The notes under the pieces are model-generated. The model had not been told where the DNA came from and did no database searches. It worked only from the letters and a program-made list of their open reading frames with translations. Positions 16,626-27,896 of a DNA stretch of 64,000 nucleotides are shown piece after piece. This DNA is from Delphinapterus leucas (lineage: Eukaryota; Chordata; Mammalia; Artiodactyla; Monodontidae), in NCBI RefSeq assembly GCF_002288925.2, contig NW_022098000.1, forward strand, positions 5,370,487-5,434,486, in the 5' to 3' direction. Each line of letters starts with the position of its first letter. Positions within the stretch are counted from its first letter, which is position 1. The position numbers and the translations under genes are program-made.

Positions 16626-16694
16626 GTGTATAAACTATACAATCCCTATTATGTTAAAAATATATATATAATATAGTTTTAGGGAAAAAACTAA

Positions 16695-16761
16695 GGGCTT
16701 CCCTGGTGGCTCAGTGGTTGAGAATCCACCTGCCAATGCAGGAGACATGGGTTTGATCCCT
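16695..16761 (+). mobile_element. CHR-type SINE, tRNA-like head only
   Basis: Only the first 67 bases are present: start 'gggcttccctggtggctcag' and B box 'gggtttgatccct', then an abrupt change to T/A-rich sequence. No body and no clean poly-A tail. Possibly truncated by a deletion after insertion. A loose flank match (aaaaaac) is not convincing as a duplication. Confidence 0.8.
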
Positions 16762-17181
16762 AATTTTTTTAAAAAACAACTTTAAGATGGTAAATCTGCT
16801 GAGAAAAAAAGAACTTAAATTCAATGATTAAGGATCACTCAACTTTGGGGTATTGATATTTTGTACCACAGAAAACCAAAGACTATTTATCTGAAGAAAG
16901 AGTTGTTTTTCCTTCAAACTTGAACCGACTTCAAGCAAAACTTGAAAGGAAGGAGCTAAAACCAGCTTACATACAAAAAAACAGCTCTTCCAGCAAGAAG
17001 ACAAACAGATATTCAATTCAGGTTATTAAAGTGGTTTTCTATTATATTTTGACACAGGATTTTGAATAAGATTGAATTTTTCACACATTGTACTCACCAA
17101 GGCATTACATGACTCAAATGGAATAAACTGTGTTTGGGGGATGTTTTGGCTTAGATTCAATACAATTTATGCAAGCTAACA

Positions 17182-17220
17182 AGCAGTAGCAAGGACTACA
17201 CAGAAAATGTGCCTACCACG
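17182..17220 (+). repeat. Source copy of a 39-bp dispersed duplicate
   Basis: This 39-bp stretch (start agcagtagc, end gcctaccacg) recurs at 18955-18993 with 36 of 39 identities, in the same orientation. The surrounding sequence here looks unique, while the second copy sits inside a SINE where such sequence does not belong. This is therefore the probable donor. Confidence 0.85.
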
Positions 17221-17811
17221 TGCAGGGTTTTGAAGTGGAGGAAAAGATGATCAAACAGGTGTAGTCCTTAATCTCAAGGGACACCCAGGGGCTGATACAA
17301 ACAGGTAGATCAAGTAGTTAAAATACAAGGGAGAAAGTGCAAATCATCACAAGTGAGGCTCAAAATACTAAGTAAGGATAATAAACGTCTTGTCAGAAAC
17401 TACATCTATTATGCTCCTTCAGGTTTAAAAAAAAAAAGGTCCATTAGGCTATTTTATGGTCAATCACACCACACCAATAAGATCAAAGACTCCTATGAGA
17501 CATCACTTAAGAATGGATTATTCAGAGAAACTGTTAAGAAGGTCGTTTCTGAATTTTCTCAGGAAATTCACCAACATTTAGATCAATGCTCTGAGTTCTT
17601 CCAGGCTCAGCTAAGAAAAAAGATATGGGCAACACTAATGAACGCATATCTTGGATGAAGAGAATACGGCCAACTGCCTATTCGTTAATGTTTTCCATCT
17701 TCTATAGTAATAAATCGATAGCACCCCTAGCCAAGGATTGATCTTTCTTGAGAAAGAGCAAGAAATGGAGGAACTCAGTCACTGACACAGCATTTAAAAA
17801 AGTAATCTGAG

Positions 17812-18022
17812 GGGCTTCCCTGGTGGCGCAGTGGTTGAGAGTCCGCCTGCCGATGCTGGGGAAACGGGTTCGTGCCCCGGTCCGGGAAGATCCCACATGC
17901 CGTGGAGTGGCTGGGCCCGTGAGCCATGGCCGCTAAGCCTGCGCGTCCGGAGCCTGTGCTCCGCAACGGGAGAGGCCACAACAGTGAGAGGCCCGCGTAC
18001 CGCAAAAAAAAAAAAAAAAAAA
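17812..18022 (+). mobile_element. Short CHR SINE, young
   Basis: Near-consensus short CHR SINE with an uninterrupted poly-A of about 20. The flank duplication is 17801-17811 and 18023-18033. Antisense to LRRC1. High similarity to the copies at 29.9 and 41.8 kb suggests recent activity of one source group. Confidence 0.95.
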
Positions 18023-18033
18023 AGTAATCTGAG

Positions 18034-18720
18034 TTACCAGATCACAATCACTCAAGAAACTGGTAAAGACTCTCTTTTGGTAACCAGAAAGCTCATCAAT
18101 ACCTCTTTGGCTTTACAATTTTAGAGTAATGACAGGCCTAATTTGTGAGTCTTTTTCTATATAATCTGAACAAATCACATTATACTGTGTCATTTCCCCC
18201 TGAATATTCTGCACCGTCCCCAGTCAAACCACACTACCAACTCCACGATGCCCCAAATCAGCCTGATTCCTAAGACGGAGGAAGTGTCCATTAGGGAAAC
18301 GTCACAAAGACTCCAAGCCCTTCCACAAGGGAACATTTTGTTTGGAGATACCACATCGTGAAAACAGTCATTGTGTGACTTTTTGTTGTAACATACGCAG
18401 AATATCTTAGAATTGTTCATATGAATGTCAATATAAAACCATGTCAGGGTCTGCCGTGGATTTGAAGCCTGAAGAAGTGTGAAGGTCAACACAGCACATC
18501 CTGGGCTATCGTACACTACTTGCCCAGTGCCCTTCATGCCACACTTACCTTTAAGAGCGCTGGCTTTTCTCTCTGGTTGGCATGAGAGCCCGTGTTTGAT
18601 CTGATGCTGACAGAGGATGTGAAGGTGCTGGGGCAAGATTCAAGGCCCTTAATAGAGAAGGGGTTGGGATACCCAAAGGAGGAGATGCACTGAAAACAAT
18701 GCACAGGACTTTTGATTTTA
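18034..18720. other. Intronic stretch without recognised feature
   Basis: Contains a 148-codon minus-strand open frame (18190-18636). It has no recognised domain, and neither splice context nor homolog is apparent. I treat it as chance. Confidence 0.5.
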
Positions 18721-18734
18721 AGGGAGGAATTTTA

Positions 18735-19121
18735 TTTTTTATCCTTTTTTTGTTTTAATCTATTTTTGGCTGCATTGGGTCTTCGTTGCTGCACACAGTC
18801 TTTCTCTAGTTGCGGCGAGCAGGGGCTACTCTTTGTTGCGGTGCACGGGCTTCTCATTGCGGTGGCTTCTCCTGCTGCAGAGCATGGGCTCTAGGCGCAC
18901 GGGCTTCAGTAGTTGTGGCATGTGGGCTCAGCAGTTGTGGCTCCCAGGCTCTAGAGCAGTAACAAGCACTACATAGAAAATGTGCCTACCACGGCTCAGC
19001 AGTTGCGGCGCACGGGCTTAGTTGCTCCACGGCATGTGGGATCTTCCCGGACCAGGGCCCAAACCCATGTCCCCGGCATTGGCAGGCAGATTCTTAACCG
19101 CTGCACCACCAGGGAAGTCCC
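18735..19121 (-). mobile_element. CHR-2-type SINE with internal 39-bp insert
   Basis: Long CHR-2-type SINE in sense with LRRC1, the only one of this orientation in intron 1. A 14-bp duplication flanks it (18721-18734 and 19122-19135, agggagg...). Relative to the copy at 8072 it carries foreign sequence at 18955-18993 in place of about five bases between the 'ctctagag' and 'gctcag' words of the body. The insert matches 17182-17220. Confidence 0.93.
18955..18993 (+). repeat. 39-bp templated insert inside a SINE
   Basis: A copy of 17182-17220 (36 of 39 identical; mismatches at copy positions 8, 13 and 20), inserted inside the SINE body. No SINE copy elsewhere in the window has it. The junctions show microhomology (agcag on the left, ccacg/cacg on the right). 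Confidence 0.85.
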
Positions 19122-19135
19122 AGGGAGGAATTTTA

Positions 19136-21204
19136 AAACACCCATCAATGTGATTTGAAATAAATTAAATCAAAACAAGACCAAAAAATGGCTCCTAATC
19201 TTCTAAGGTGACATATAATGGCACTTTTGGTGCATACTCATTATAAGTAAAGGGAAAGAAAAGGACTTTATCTCTTATCCTCAATAACACTTAAGATGAC
19301 CAAACTGTCATAAACCACTATCGAGAGATTTTTGAAGGGTGGGGGAGGGACCTGAGTCACCAGTGAATTTGATGTATTTCCACCCAGCATCTGTGTCCCA
19401 CAAACTGCTGCAGGGGCTGAGCCCTGCAGTGCTACTCATGTACCATATTTATTTCGGAGAGTTTGTGTCGAGGAATTGCCAAAGGACTTTTCCACAAGAG
19501 GAGGGGCGCGCATCATCGAGTACCAGAGTAAACTCAAGAGAAGAAATAACCCAAGCACGGGACGCACATCTGCTGAGGCCCCACAAGACTCCAGACAATT
19601 TAAATATTGCAGTTCGGTCTTTGCATAGATGAAGAAGTCACTGTTAGGCCCCAGCCAGATTTCAGGCATTTAGAAATATAGTGATCGCTGTCAAATTTAA
19701 TAGTGCAGAAGGGCTTACCTTGCCGCCAAACATTTTCTAATATATTCTAAATATGCATGAGCTACAACATGTACTTTGGCATCTGTAATCACAATTTAAG
19801 ATTAAAATGGCATAATTCAGGAACTTTAGGATGAGCGTGTCTCTCCACCTAGATAGGCTTGGGTTCCAAAGTGTTTCTAGCTCCTATGAGAGTGGCCTTG
19901 CATCTTCAAAAGAGATCATCTCTCGTGTTCAAGCTTCTCACACACGCTCAATGCATACTTTTTCCTTCCGGCTGCCCCAAACAGCTAAGTGCAAAGCAAG
20001 ATGGTAAGACCCGAGAGTAGATTCCCTGGCAACTCCCACACAGTTATGCAAAAACAGAACGGAGCACCTGCCGATCCCTGCATTTTAGCTCCACGAGCTG
20101 AACGAGATATTAAATTCTAATATTAATCCAGACGAAGAAACACAAGGCCTAATTCTGAAAACTGTCTGAACTGCCTACCGTGTAAGGAACAAGAGAAACC
20201 ATCAGTGTCTCCCAGAACATGCTGCACCCCCATGGTCTCCATCTGAGTAAATGCTTTGTGTGTGGAGAGGACAGGCAAAGCTCTCCCCCAGCCACTTCGT
20301 TAAGCTGCTCTTTTGGACATTCTTTAGATTTTATTGCTACTGTTTGCCAACAACCTTGGTCAGAGGCCACACACACATTCCTGGTGTTCGTTCAACATTG
20401 CAAAGTACAGCGGTGCTGGGTGGGGACCCGAGGCTGCCCCATCAGCCACTCCACTTGTTCAGCTCAGCAGCTAAGGACTCAGCTCTTCCATCGTCACCAA
20501 GCCCTACAGAGAGGTCCCCGCAGTGTGCTCGAGCCGCTGACCAGCCGCCTCCTTGGGAGAAGTGCTTACTCAGTTCATCACCTCAAGAGTTCTGGATCGG
20601 AAACCTCTCTTTTCGGCATGTGACCAAAAAGGACATTTGAGAAAAAGGGAACTCCTGGATGAATCCCAAAGCGAAGTAGAAGAGACAGCCACCTTCCTTC
20701 AGCTCCTGGACCCCAGGAAACAAGCAAGACCTACTAGGTGTCTGGACACAATGGCATGGACCATCCCCCGTAAGTTCTTGGCGTAATTTTCTGAAGTAGC
20801 TCCAGGGTCCTAGTAGCTTCCATGCTACCACTTCCCCAGCCCCCCAGCCTCCAACTCCCAGCCCTGAGTCCAGCTTTTTAGCCAGATGCGTCTAATAAAA
20901 GGACATCAGGTCATCCCTTCATCCCTGTCATGGAATCCCATCAGCACCTCCCACCCACCCCATCAGTACCAACAGGGGCTGACCCCGACCCAGCACCACT
21001 TTCTCTCTGGAAAGCATCTTCGACAGCCTGGCACTGCGGCTGACTACGCATCAAAGACTTGGGAAGAGCATCAAGTATGCATAGGTCCAAGCAATTTAAA
21101 ATTAAAATGCAACATGACCAGAGTAGACTTTGAAAGTCTAATTTCAAAAAGTTTCAGCACTTCACTTTTCACCAAAGAAGCTCTAAACTAAATAAGAGAT
21201 GCCT
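19136..21204. other. Intronic stretch without recognised gene
   Basis: Several overlapping open frames of 75-134 codons on both strands at 20149-20831 reflect locally higher GC content. None shows a domain, and none is bordered by convincing splice signals. No young repeat was recognised. Confidence 0.5.
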
Positions 21205-21420
21205 CTAAGGTGCCAGGTACTAGGCTAGGGGCTCTGTAAACATCACCTCACTTAATCTTAAAAACCACCCTGAGCCTGACAGCTACCAGGATTTCACAAA
21301 TAATGAAAGTGCAGCACAGGGAGGGTACACACGTGGGTCCCATTTACACAGGTGTGTCAGTGCCAGGATTCAAACTCAGGTTCAAAGTCCCTACCTGTCC
21401 ACTATAAACAGCAAGGCCAA
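21205..21420 (-). mobile_element. MIR
   Basis: Reverse-complement MIR: 'gtgccaggtactaggctag', then 'acctcacttaatctt', then 'tgccaggattcaaactcagg'. Divergence is high, as expected for this age. Confidence 0.7.
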
Positions 21421-21434
21421 GAAGCATTGTGGAG

Positions 21435-21665
21435 TCCAAAGTCTGTAGACCTGGCTCCCCAAGTTACTGGCTGGCTGTGTGACCTCATGCAAGCTGCTTA
21501 ACTGCTCTATGCCTCAGTTTCTCCATCTGTAAAAGGGGGTCATAATAGTACCCATCCCTCACAGAAGTGCAGTGACAATTATATGAGTGAATCGAGGTCA
21601 AATACGTAGAACACTGCCTGGCATATAAGAAATGGTTAATAAATGTTAGCTATAATTATTACTAT
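21435..21665 (+). mobile_element. MIR
   Basis: Plus-strand MIR, well preserved: 'ctggctgtgtgacctcatgc', 'ctcagtttctccatctgtaa' and 'actgcctggcatataag', then 'aataaatgttagctat'. It lies tail-away from the minus-strand MIR just before it. Confidence 0.9.
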
Positions 21666-23137
21666 TATCTCACCATAAAGCACTCCCTCCTATATATCCA
21701 AGCTACTTAAACTTTTCAAGTGTAAGAAATGAAGATCCAGTTATAACATCTTGCTGCCCTTGGATTATACTGTTAGGATGAAGCTAAGTGCTAAACGAGA
21801 ACCATGCCCATACATTTCAAGACTTCTGTTATTTTCCAAAGCAGAGAAAGACCACAAACAAAAAGACATTATTACACATAAATCAACAGACTGCTGAGAC
21901 CAAATGCTTACAGGACCTGGAGAGGTCCTTACGTGTTAGTTAACGTTACATGCTAGTTAACAAGTCCAGTCACCCCAGTCTACCCAGTACTCAAGCTACT
22001 ATCCAAACACAGCAAGTAAATTCGAAAGCAGTATTTCCTACTCATCAGATCATCGAAAACAAAATAAAGCAAGAGTGAACTAAAACATACATGAAAGGGC
22101 TGGAAGGATTTCAGGGAAGCTCAGTGACCTGGCAAGGGCAAAGTCAGTCAAGACTTCAGGGTGGGCCGAGCCTGGTCCTGAGAGGCACACAAGTGGGAGG
22201 GGAGGCCAGGAGGCCCGCCCAGGAGGAGGGCTGAGCCCACGCAGGCAGAGACCGGTTCTGGGAAGCGGCCCCTCAAGGGCTGCCTGGCTCAGGCCCGCGG
22301 GTGCTGCCCTGGGGCCCGGCTCCTCCAGGCCTGGCACTGTGATGACCAGCAGCAGAGGCCTGGGCACTCCAGATGCCAAAGGGACTCAATTAGGGCTCCG
22401 GGCTCTCTTCCAGGGCCCACAGCCTGGGAGTCTAATTATGAGAAAGGAAGGCAAGCGGGTGATGCAACTGCCCACGTCTCTCCCCCTTGGCCTTGAACCG
22501 AGAGCCTCCACCTCTCAAACGGGTCAGCTTCCAAACATGTACTTGCAGGTCAGCGGTGGAAGCTCAGAGCGCATCACTGCACACACGGGGGCAACACTGC
22601 GCATGTGGCCGAGTCTCCGGGTCACCCCACGAGTCTGCTCGACCCCCAGCAGCCTGGATGTGTCTTCCTGAAGCCTCCAGCAGCTGGCCACTGCTTACAG
22701 AACGAGGCACAGGCCCCGGAGGGGCACAACTGGGGCTCTCCTAACCTGGGCATCTTCTACTAACAGCATCAACATTTTCTATAGGTTTTGGCAGCTTGCA
22801 AAGTGCTGCCTCGTATCTCACGCCACCCACAGAACCGCCCAGGGAGCAATCAGTCATTCGAGCTGAATTTGAGAAGGACAATATGGTACGTAAGGCATCC
22901 GAGCCACAGCTCACATCCAGCCTCCCTGGCTGCAAGTCTGGTGTCTGGTCTAACCTCTGCCCTCAACTGCCCAGTGGCCTTTCTGACCTCAGTCCCCACA
23001 CGCACAGCCCCAGGGAACCATCTGCTCCGCACCAGGCACTGACTGTCTCCAGCACCTCTCTCCGGCTAGCAACAGCTCACTCAGCCCAAATGTCACAACC
23101 TCTCGAAAGCCTTTTTACCCAATCAATATCCTATAAT
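21666..23137. other. Intronic stretch, no recognised gene
   Basis: GC-richer block at 22080-23100. It contains overlapping frames on both strands of up to 121 codons without domains. I interpret these as compositional artefacts. Confidence 0.5.
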
Positions 23138-23268
23138 GAACCTCAATGGAAAAGAATATGAAAAAGAATATGCATTTACGCATATGTATGTATAACTGAA
23201 CCACTTCGCTGTACACCAGAAACTAACACAACATTGTAAATCAACGACACTTCAATTTAAAAAGAACA
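23138..23268 (+). mobile_element. L1 3'-end fragment
   Basis: The last ~130 bases of an L1 3'UTR: 'ttcgctgtacaccagaaact', then 'aacattgtaaatcaac', then a short A-rich end. Strongly 5'-truncated. No target duplication could be identified. Confidence 0.8.
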
Positions 23269-24199
23269 AAGTGCACTCCTCTCCCACCACATATACAAGA
23301 TTTGGCACTGATTGCCATTACGAAGCATCAATACATCTAAGAACCACACAGACCAAAGGTCTAAGGACAATGTCACACTCTTTCCCAGGCATGCTTGCCA
23401 GGCAAAAACGAGAACTGCACAGGACACTGGAACAAGCTCAGTACAGAGCAACCAGAGCAGCAAGGCTGGTGATGAGCCTGATCACACCCCAGGAAGAACC
23501 GAAAGGGAGTTAGATTTGCAGGGATTGTCAAACAGCTGACGAGTATCTGAAGACCTATCACGTGGTTAAAGAATCAGACTTGAAAGTCTGCTTAGTGCGG
23601 TTTCCTGACGGGAACTGATGGATTAGATGGGAAGTGGATCTAGAGAGTGCCTGTCTGACCCCGAGATTCTGCAAGTTCAATTTCCCTCGGCATGCTCTTT
23701 CTCCCACTCAAAATCTACCCAGGTTCTTAGATAACAGCCTGTGACACGCGCTTTGGCCTGTAATTAGCTAGCACCAAGTACAGTGTCTGCAAGAGGCAGC
23801 AAAGCAATCTCTCGTTATCTGGGGTCAGAATTCAGCATCCAAAATTCAAGTCAGAATGTGATGTCACAGCCCCTGGTGAATGAGAAGAAAACTAAGGAAG
23901 CACTGACCAAGTCAGGTGGCAAAAACATAGCACGACTCTTCACAGGTATCGGAAGGAAGGAGAAAAGAAAGAGTTTGGCAAGACAGAATCACCAACTTGG
24001 CTTCTTCACAAGGACGCGGGCGTCAATATACTAAGTTCTTCAAGAAAGGATCGTGTCCTCCCTCAGGAGTTACAAAGAACTTTTAAAATAGGGAATTTTA
24101 ATTGATTCCTATCAATACTTTCCATGCTAATAGGAGGTTTCTGTTCTGTTTTGAAATCCAAAGATCTGACCTCATAGATGAAAATAGCATTATGAGTGG

Positions 24200-24790
24200 G
24201 AATTGCTACTGAGTCCAAGCTCGCACTGCTTGCCACAAAACAGGCCAATAAATCGAGAGATGAGGTGTTGGGGCAAGGAATGGTGACTTTATTCGGAAAG
24301 CCAGCAGACCGAGAAGATGGTGGACTCGTGTCCCAAAGAACCATCTTGCCTGAGTCAGAATTCAGGCTTCTTTTATACTTAAAAGGGAGGGGGTCAAGTC
24401 AAGCATTTCCTGGTTCTGGTCAGTCTCCAGAGGGGATGTGTTAATTCCTCCCTTCCTGCAGTCCTTCATTCACAGGTGGGCCTGGTCAGGACGTTTCCTG
24501 TGAGCTAAACAAAGGTATTTTAGCTTGGCGCTCATTACCTGGGAGGCAGGGTTCCCAGACATGGGCCATTATGTAGAATTTAAGTTTATAGGCAACATCC
24601 CTTTAGTGATTAATGTGTAATGGAATACTACGGTCCTTCCCTAGTACAGAATAGCAGGTCCAGGTGAGGTGGGCCACAGCCTTAAGGCTGGCGTGATAAC
24701 CCCAAGGGTCACAGGAACGGAGAATTCGGAATCTGACCTTGGGAGATGCATCCTGGCATCCAGTCACCATCCTTATACTGGTGATGGTTG
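24200..24790 (-). mobile_element. Probable solitary retroviral LTR
   Basis: On the minus strand there is an LTR-like order of signals: a TATA-like 'tataaaag' (antisense near 24370-24380), then an AATAAA signal (antisense at about 24286-24291) about 90 bases downstream. The following 3' segment is U5-like. The region lacks coding sequence. Similar sequence occurs in cetartiodactyl ERV LTRs as I recall it. The boundaries and target-site duplication could not be fixed. Confidence 0.45.
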
Positions 24791-27124
24791 AGCTGGAGAA
24801 GCCAGAAAGTACCTCACACAACCGCACCTGCTCAAGCCCTTTCCAGCGCCCAGAGGCTCCCACCTAAACTGGGCTCAACCTTCCCCACTGCCGGGAACAC
24901 ACTCATGTCTCCCGAGAATACCCACGTGGATTACACGTCTGCAAGGACAAGAACAAGAACAAGAAGAAGAGAGAATGAATTCCTTGTGTAGCCATTCTTC
25001 CCGCCCATTATAAAGAAGCACATTCCACTAGGACCTAGGATGCAAACAAGAAGCGAAAGGGCATTTAGTTCTAGTCAATGAGATTTTGGTACTTGGCCAG
25101 GTGGCCATTTGTCTACTAATCCTGAGTGAACCACAGAAAACTGAACCAACCGCTCCTCCGTCCACAAGCCCGGCAGGACCTGGATGCTGCCCAGCAACCA
25201 CCCGAGCGCTGGCCGGCCGCTCGCCCTCCCCAGCGCCTTCAGGAGGACACGCTTTCACTGCTCCAGGTCGCTTACCTGAGAGCACAATGGAGATGCCAAC
25301 AGTGTTTCTGGCTCTCAAAATGCCAAAGCCACCTTCCTGATTAGGCCACAGCAAGACACAGAACAAGCCTCGTCCTATTTCTCCCTGACCTTGTCCAGTC
25401 CGAGGGTGGACTTCATTCAAGGGTACTGGCTCTAGCTTTTTGCAGGCCTTTATTTTAGTGTCGCCCATTTGTTTGGACACTCAACAAGCAAGTTTAAACC
25501 ACATTCCCTGCTCTCTCACTGGTGTCTGAGTCTTTGCTGCTGCTGTGTCTTTCCCAACTCCTCTGCAATTTTCCTCCCTCAATTGCTATGTCCTTCTTGT
25601 CAAGGAGCCGTACCCCTCACCAGCCATCTGACACTTGAACGGTGGGTGCACTGTTCCTAACAGGACCTAGAAATATACAGCTGGGTTAAGAACCAAGAGC
25701 AAACGGTCTCTCAATCCATGACAAGTGCAGTGATTATATTTTCTTTCACGAGTTTTAGTTCAAAATAATTATTGACAAAAACCTAAATATGTTTGACACG
25801 CTCCACTCAAAAAGGAAAAGAACAGAATGGTCTCACAACATTGAAAAGAAAATTTTTTTAAGGTTTTAAAAGCCTAGCATTAGAAGGCAAAGCATTAACC
25901 TTAGAGTCTTCCCAAAGTCAGCCTCTCAATGGGCCAGAACAGCTACTGAAAAAAATGTCCCCTTTACAGCCGTCTTTAATAGCACAGAGGTCTGCACAAA
26001 ATCTGAGAAAGGCAGCCAGGGCCCGACAACCTAGAAAAGAGCAGAGAGAGAAAATGAAGATGGGAAACGCAAGTGGTGACTTCTCAGATGGTCATCGGGG
26101 CCGCCCAGTATTCTCAGAGTAAATGAGGATACGAAATGGACAGGCACAGCCACCAGAAACCGCGTGGCACTCAGGGTGGAGGGGGCACTCCTGAGCCTTT
26201 CAACCTAGGAGGCCCGGTGCCGAGGGCCCAGGATACTCTGAGGGGCTCAAAAATATATTCATTTAAGATCAAAAGAAAGAAAATGAATATAAGATTATAT
26301 ATCACACTCATAAAATATAGCTGGTAATATTTTTATGAAGGAAGGGGCCCATGAAGGAAAAGTGCCTGCAGCGGGCCCCAGAACAGTCATGCCCAGCTCC
26401 TTCCGCAGAGGAAAAGCGGATGCCAGTGAGGCTGGTTACCCAGGGCCCACGGCAGACACACGGGGACCCAGGGGACGGTGACACAAATGACTTTCCGCAG
26501 TGAGGGCTCCACTCTGCAGATTACAACAGGCACAGAGGAAGGAAAAAAATCATTTTTCTTTCAGTTGTTCAAAGAAAGCTTGGTGCTGGTGACAGATGCC
26601 CAAGTGCTCCCTGAACAGCAGAGAGAAAACAAGTTCTGGCACCTGAAGAAAGAGCAAAGGAGCCAACAAGCCCTTAAGGAGCTGCTCTGTGTGGCCGCCA
26701 CCCTGGATATGGAAACACAGCCGACGTGCCCGTAACATCAGTGTGATGTTGAGTGTGTTGCCTCATGCTTCTCTCCCCTGGTCATACCTATTCCACTTTG
26801 AAATTTTTTGTTTCATCAAACTGTGATTTGTACACTCCAACATCTTGCCTTTTTCCTGTAATACTGCATCCTGAATCATCTCCTATGTCTCTAAATAGAG
26901 CATCTGGAATTCACCAAGGTATGTGGGAACACCTCTTAGAGTGCCCTGGACCCATGGAGGGATGAGCTGAAGAGAAAACGGGGGGGATTGGAAACTGGTG
27001 GAACAATCTAGGTCAACTCAGAGATCGCTGGCCGGTGGGCATGTCATCCAACTGCAGGAGTGACCACGGGGCACCAGTCAGGCTTCACACCGCTCAGTGC
27101 TGTAACGAATGAGTATAAGACACT
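24791..27124. other. Intronic stretch without recognised feature
   Basis: Mixed sequence. Frames at 25028-25480 (150 codons, minus) and 25086-25344 (plus) overlap on opposite strands and have no domain. A small GAACAA/GAAGAA run lies at 24948-24970. Confidence 0.5.
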
Positions 27125-27345
27125 GATGCTCCTCCACAGGGAGCCTATGATGTGCAAAGCTCCATTTTAGATGCTTGCCGTGTGTGGACTCACCACACCC
27201 TTATTTATAACAAGCCTGGGAGAGACAGAGGTTTCCATTTCACACCAAGGGTAGCGTACAGGATGGAAGTTCACAGGCCTGAGTAATCTGCCGAAGGTCA
27301 GACAACCAGCAAACAGCTGAAATCTAAGTTCAGCCTCCAGCTCCA
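27125..27345 (-). mobile_element. MIR remnant
   Basis: Antisense MIR features in order: 'gagcctatgatgtgcaaagc', 'ggaagttcacaggcctgag', 'gaaggtcagacaaccagcaa'. Considerably diverged. Confidence 0.5.
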
Positions 27346-27666
27346 CCTTCTTTCCATTTGATGACACATTTTTCTTTCATTTTCAGGGTCCCTGAAACTA
27401 GCTGGTAAGTTGTTAGAAAATCCGGTGGAAAAAAGATCTCTCGAAAGGCAGCTACAGTAGAGCTAATGTGCTAATCTAATGAGATTAAATTTAGCCCCAA
27501 GAAATGTGAAGTCTTGCATTCGGATCCATAAAAACTAAAATCCTATACAGAATTATGGAGACTCAGCCTGAAAGAAGCAACATGCATGAGCAAGACTTGG
27601 AGATGGTGTTAACCAAGCATTTTATAACCCAAACTGTACATATTAACTAAGCCATAAACACAATAC

Positions 27667-27883
27667 TAGGGACTTCCCTCGTGGTCCAGTGAGTAAGACT
27701 CCGCGCTCCCAGTGCAGGGGGCTCGGGTTCTACCCCTGGTCGGGGAACTAGATATCGCATGCATCCGCAACTAAAAAGATCCCGCATGCCGCAATGAAGA
27801 TCCTGCGTGCCGCAACTAAGACCCAACGCAGCCAGAATAAATAAAATTTAAAAATAAATATTTTTTAAAAAACGTTTAAAAAA
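27667..27883 (+). mobile_element. CHR-1-type SINE
   Basis: Older CHR-1-like SINE: start 'gggacttccctcgtggtcca', B box 'gggttctacccctgg', then 'ggggaactagat', and a body of 'ccgcatgccgcaa' units. The tail is A/T-rich. A perfect 13-bp duplication flanks it (27654-27666 and 27884-27896). Antisense to LRRC1. Confidence 0.93.
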
Positions 27884-27896
27884 ATAAACACAATAC

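Noticed and set aside
16097..16642. 181-codon minus-strand frame, and the recurring MVESPPADAG/PLRSTGSG-type frames at other SINEs
   Set aside because: These are translations of CHR SINE sequence and its complement. The same peptides recur at every copy (17.8, 29.9, 39.2, 41.8, 54.0, 58.5, 60.0 kb) and carry no selection signal visible here.
18190..18636. 148-codon minus-strand frame
   Set aside because: No recognisable domain and no splice or promoter context. Chance length is plausible.
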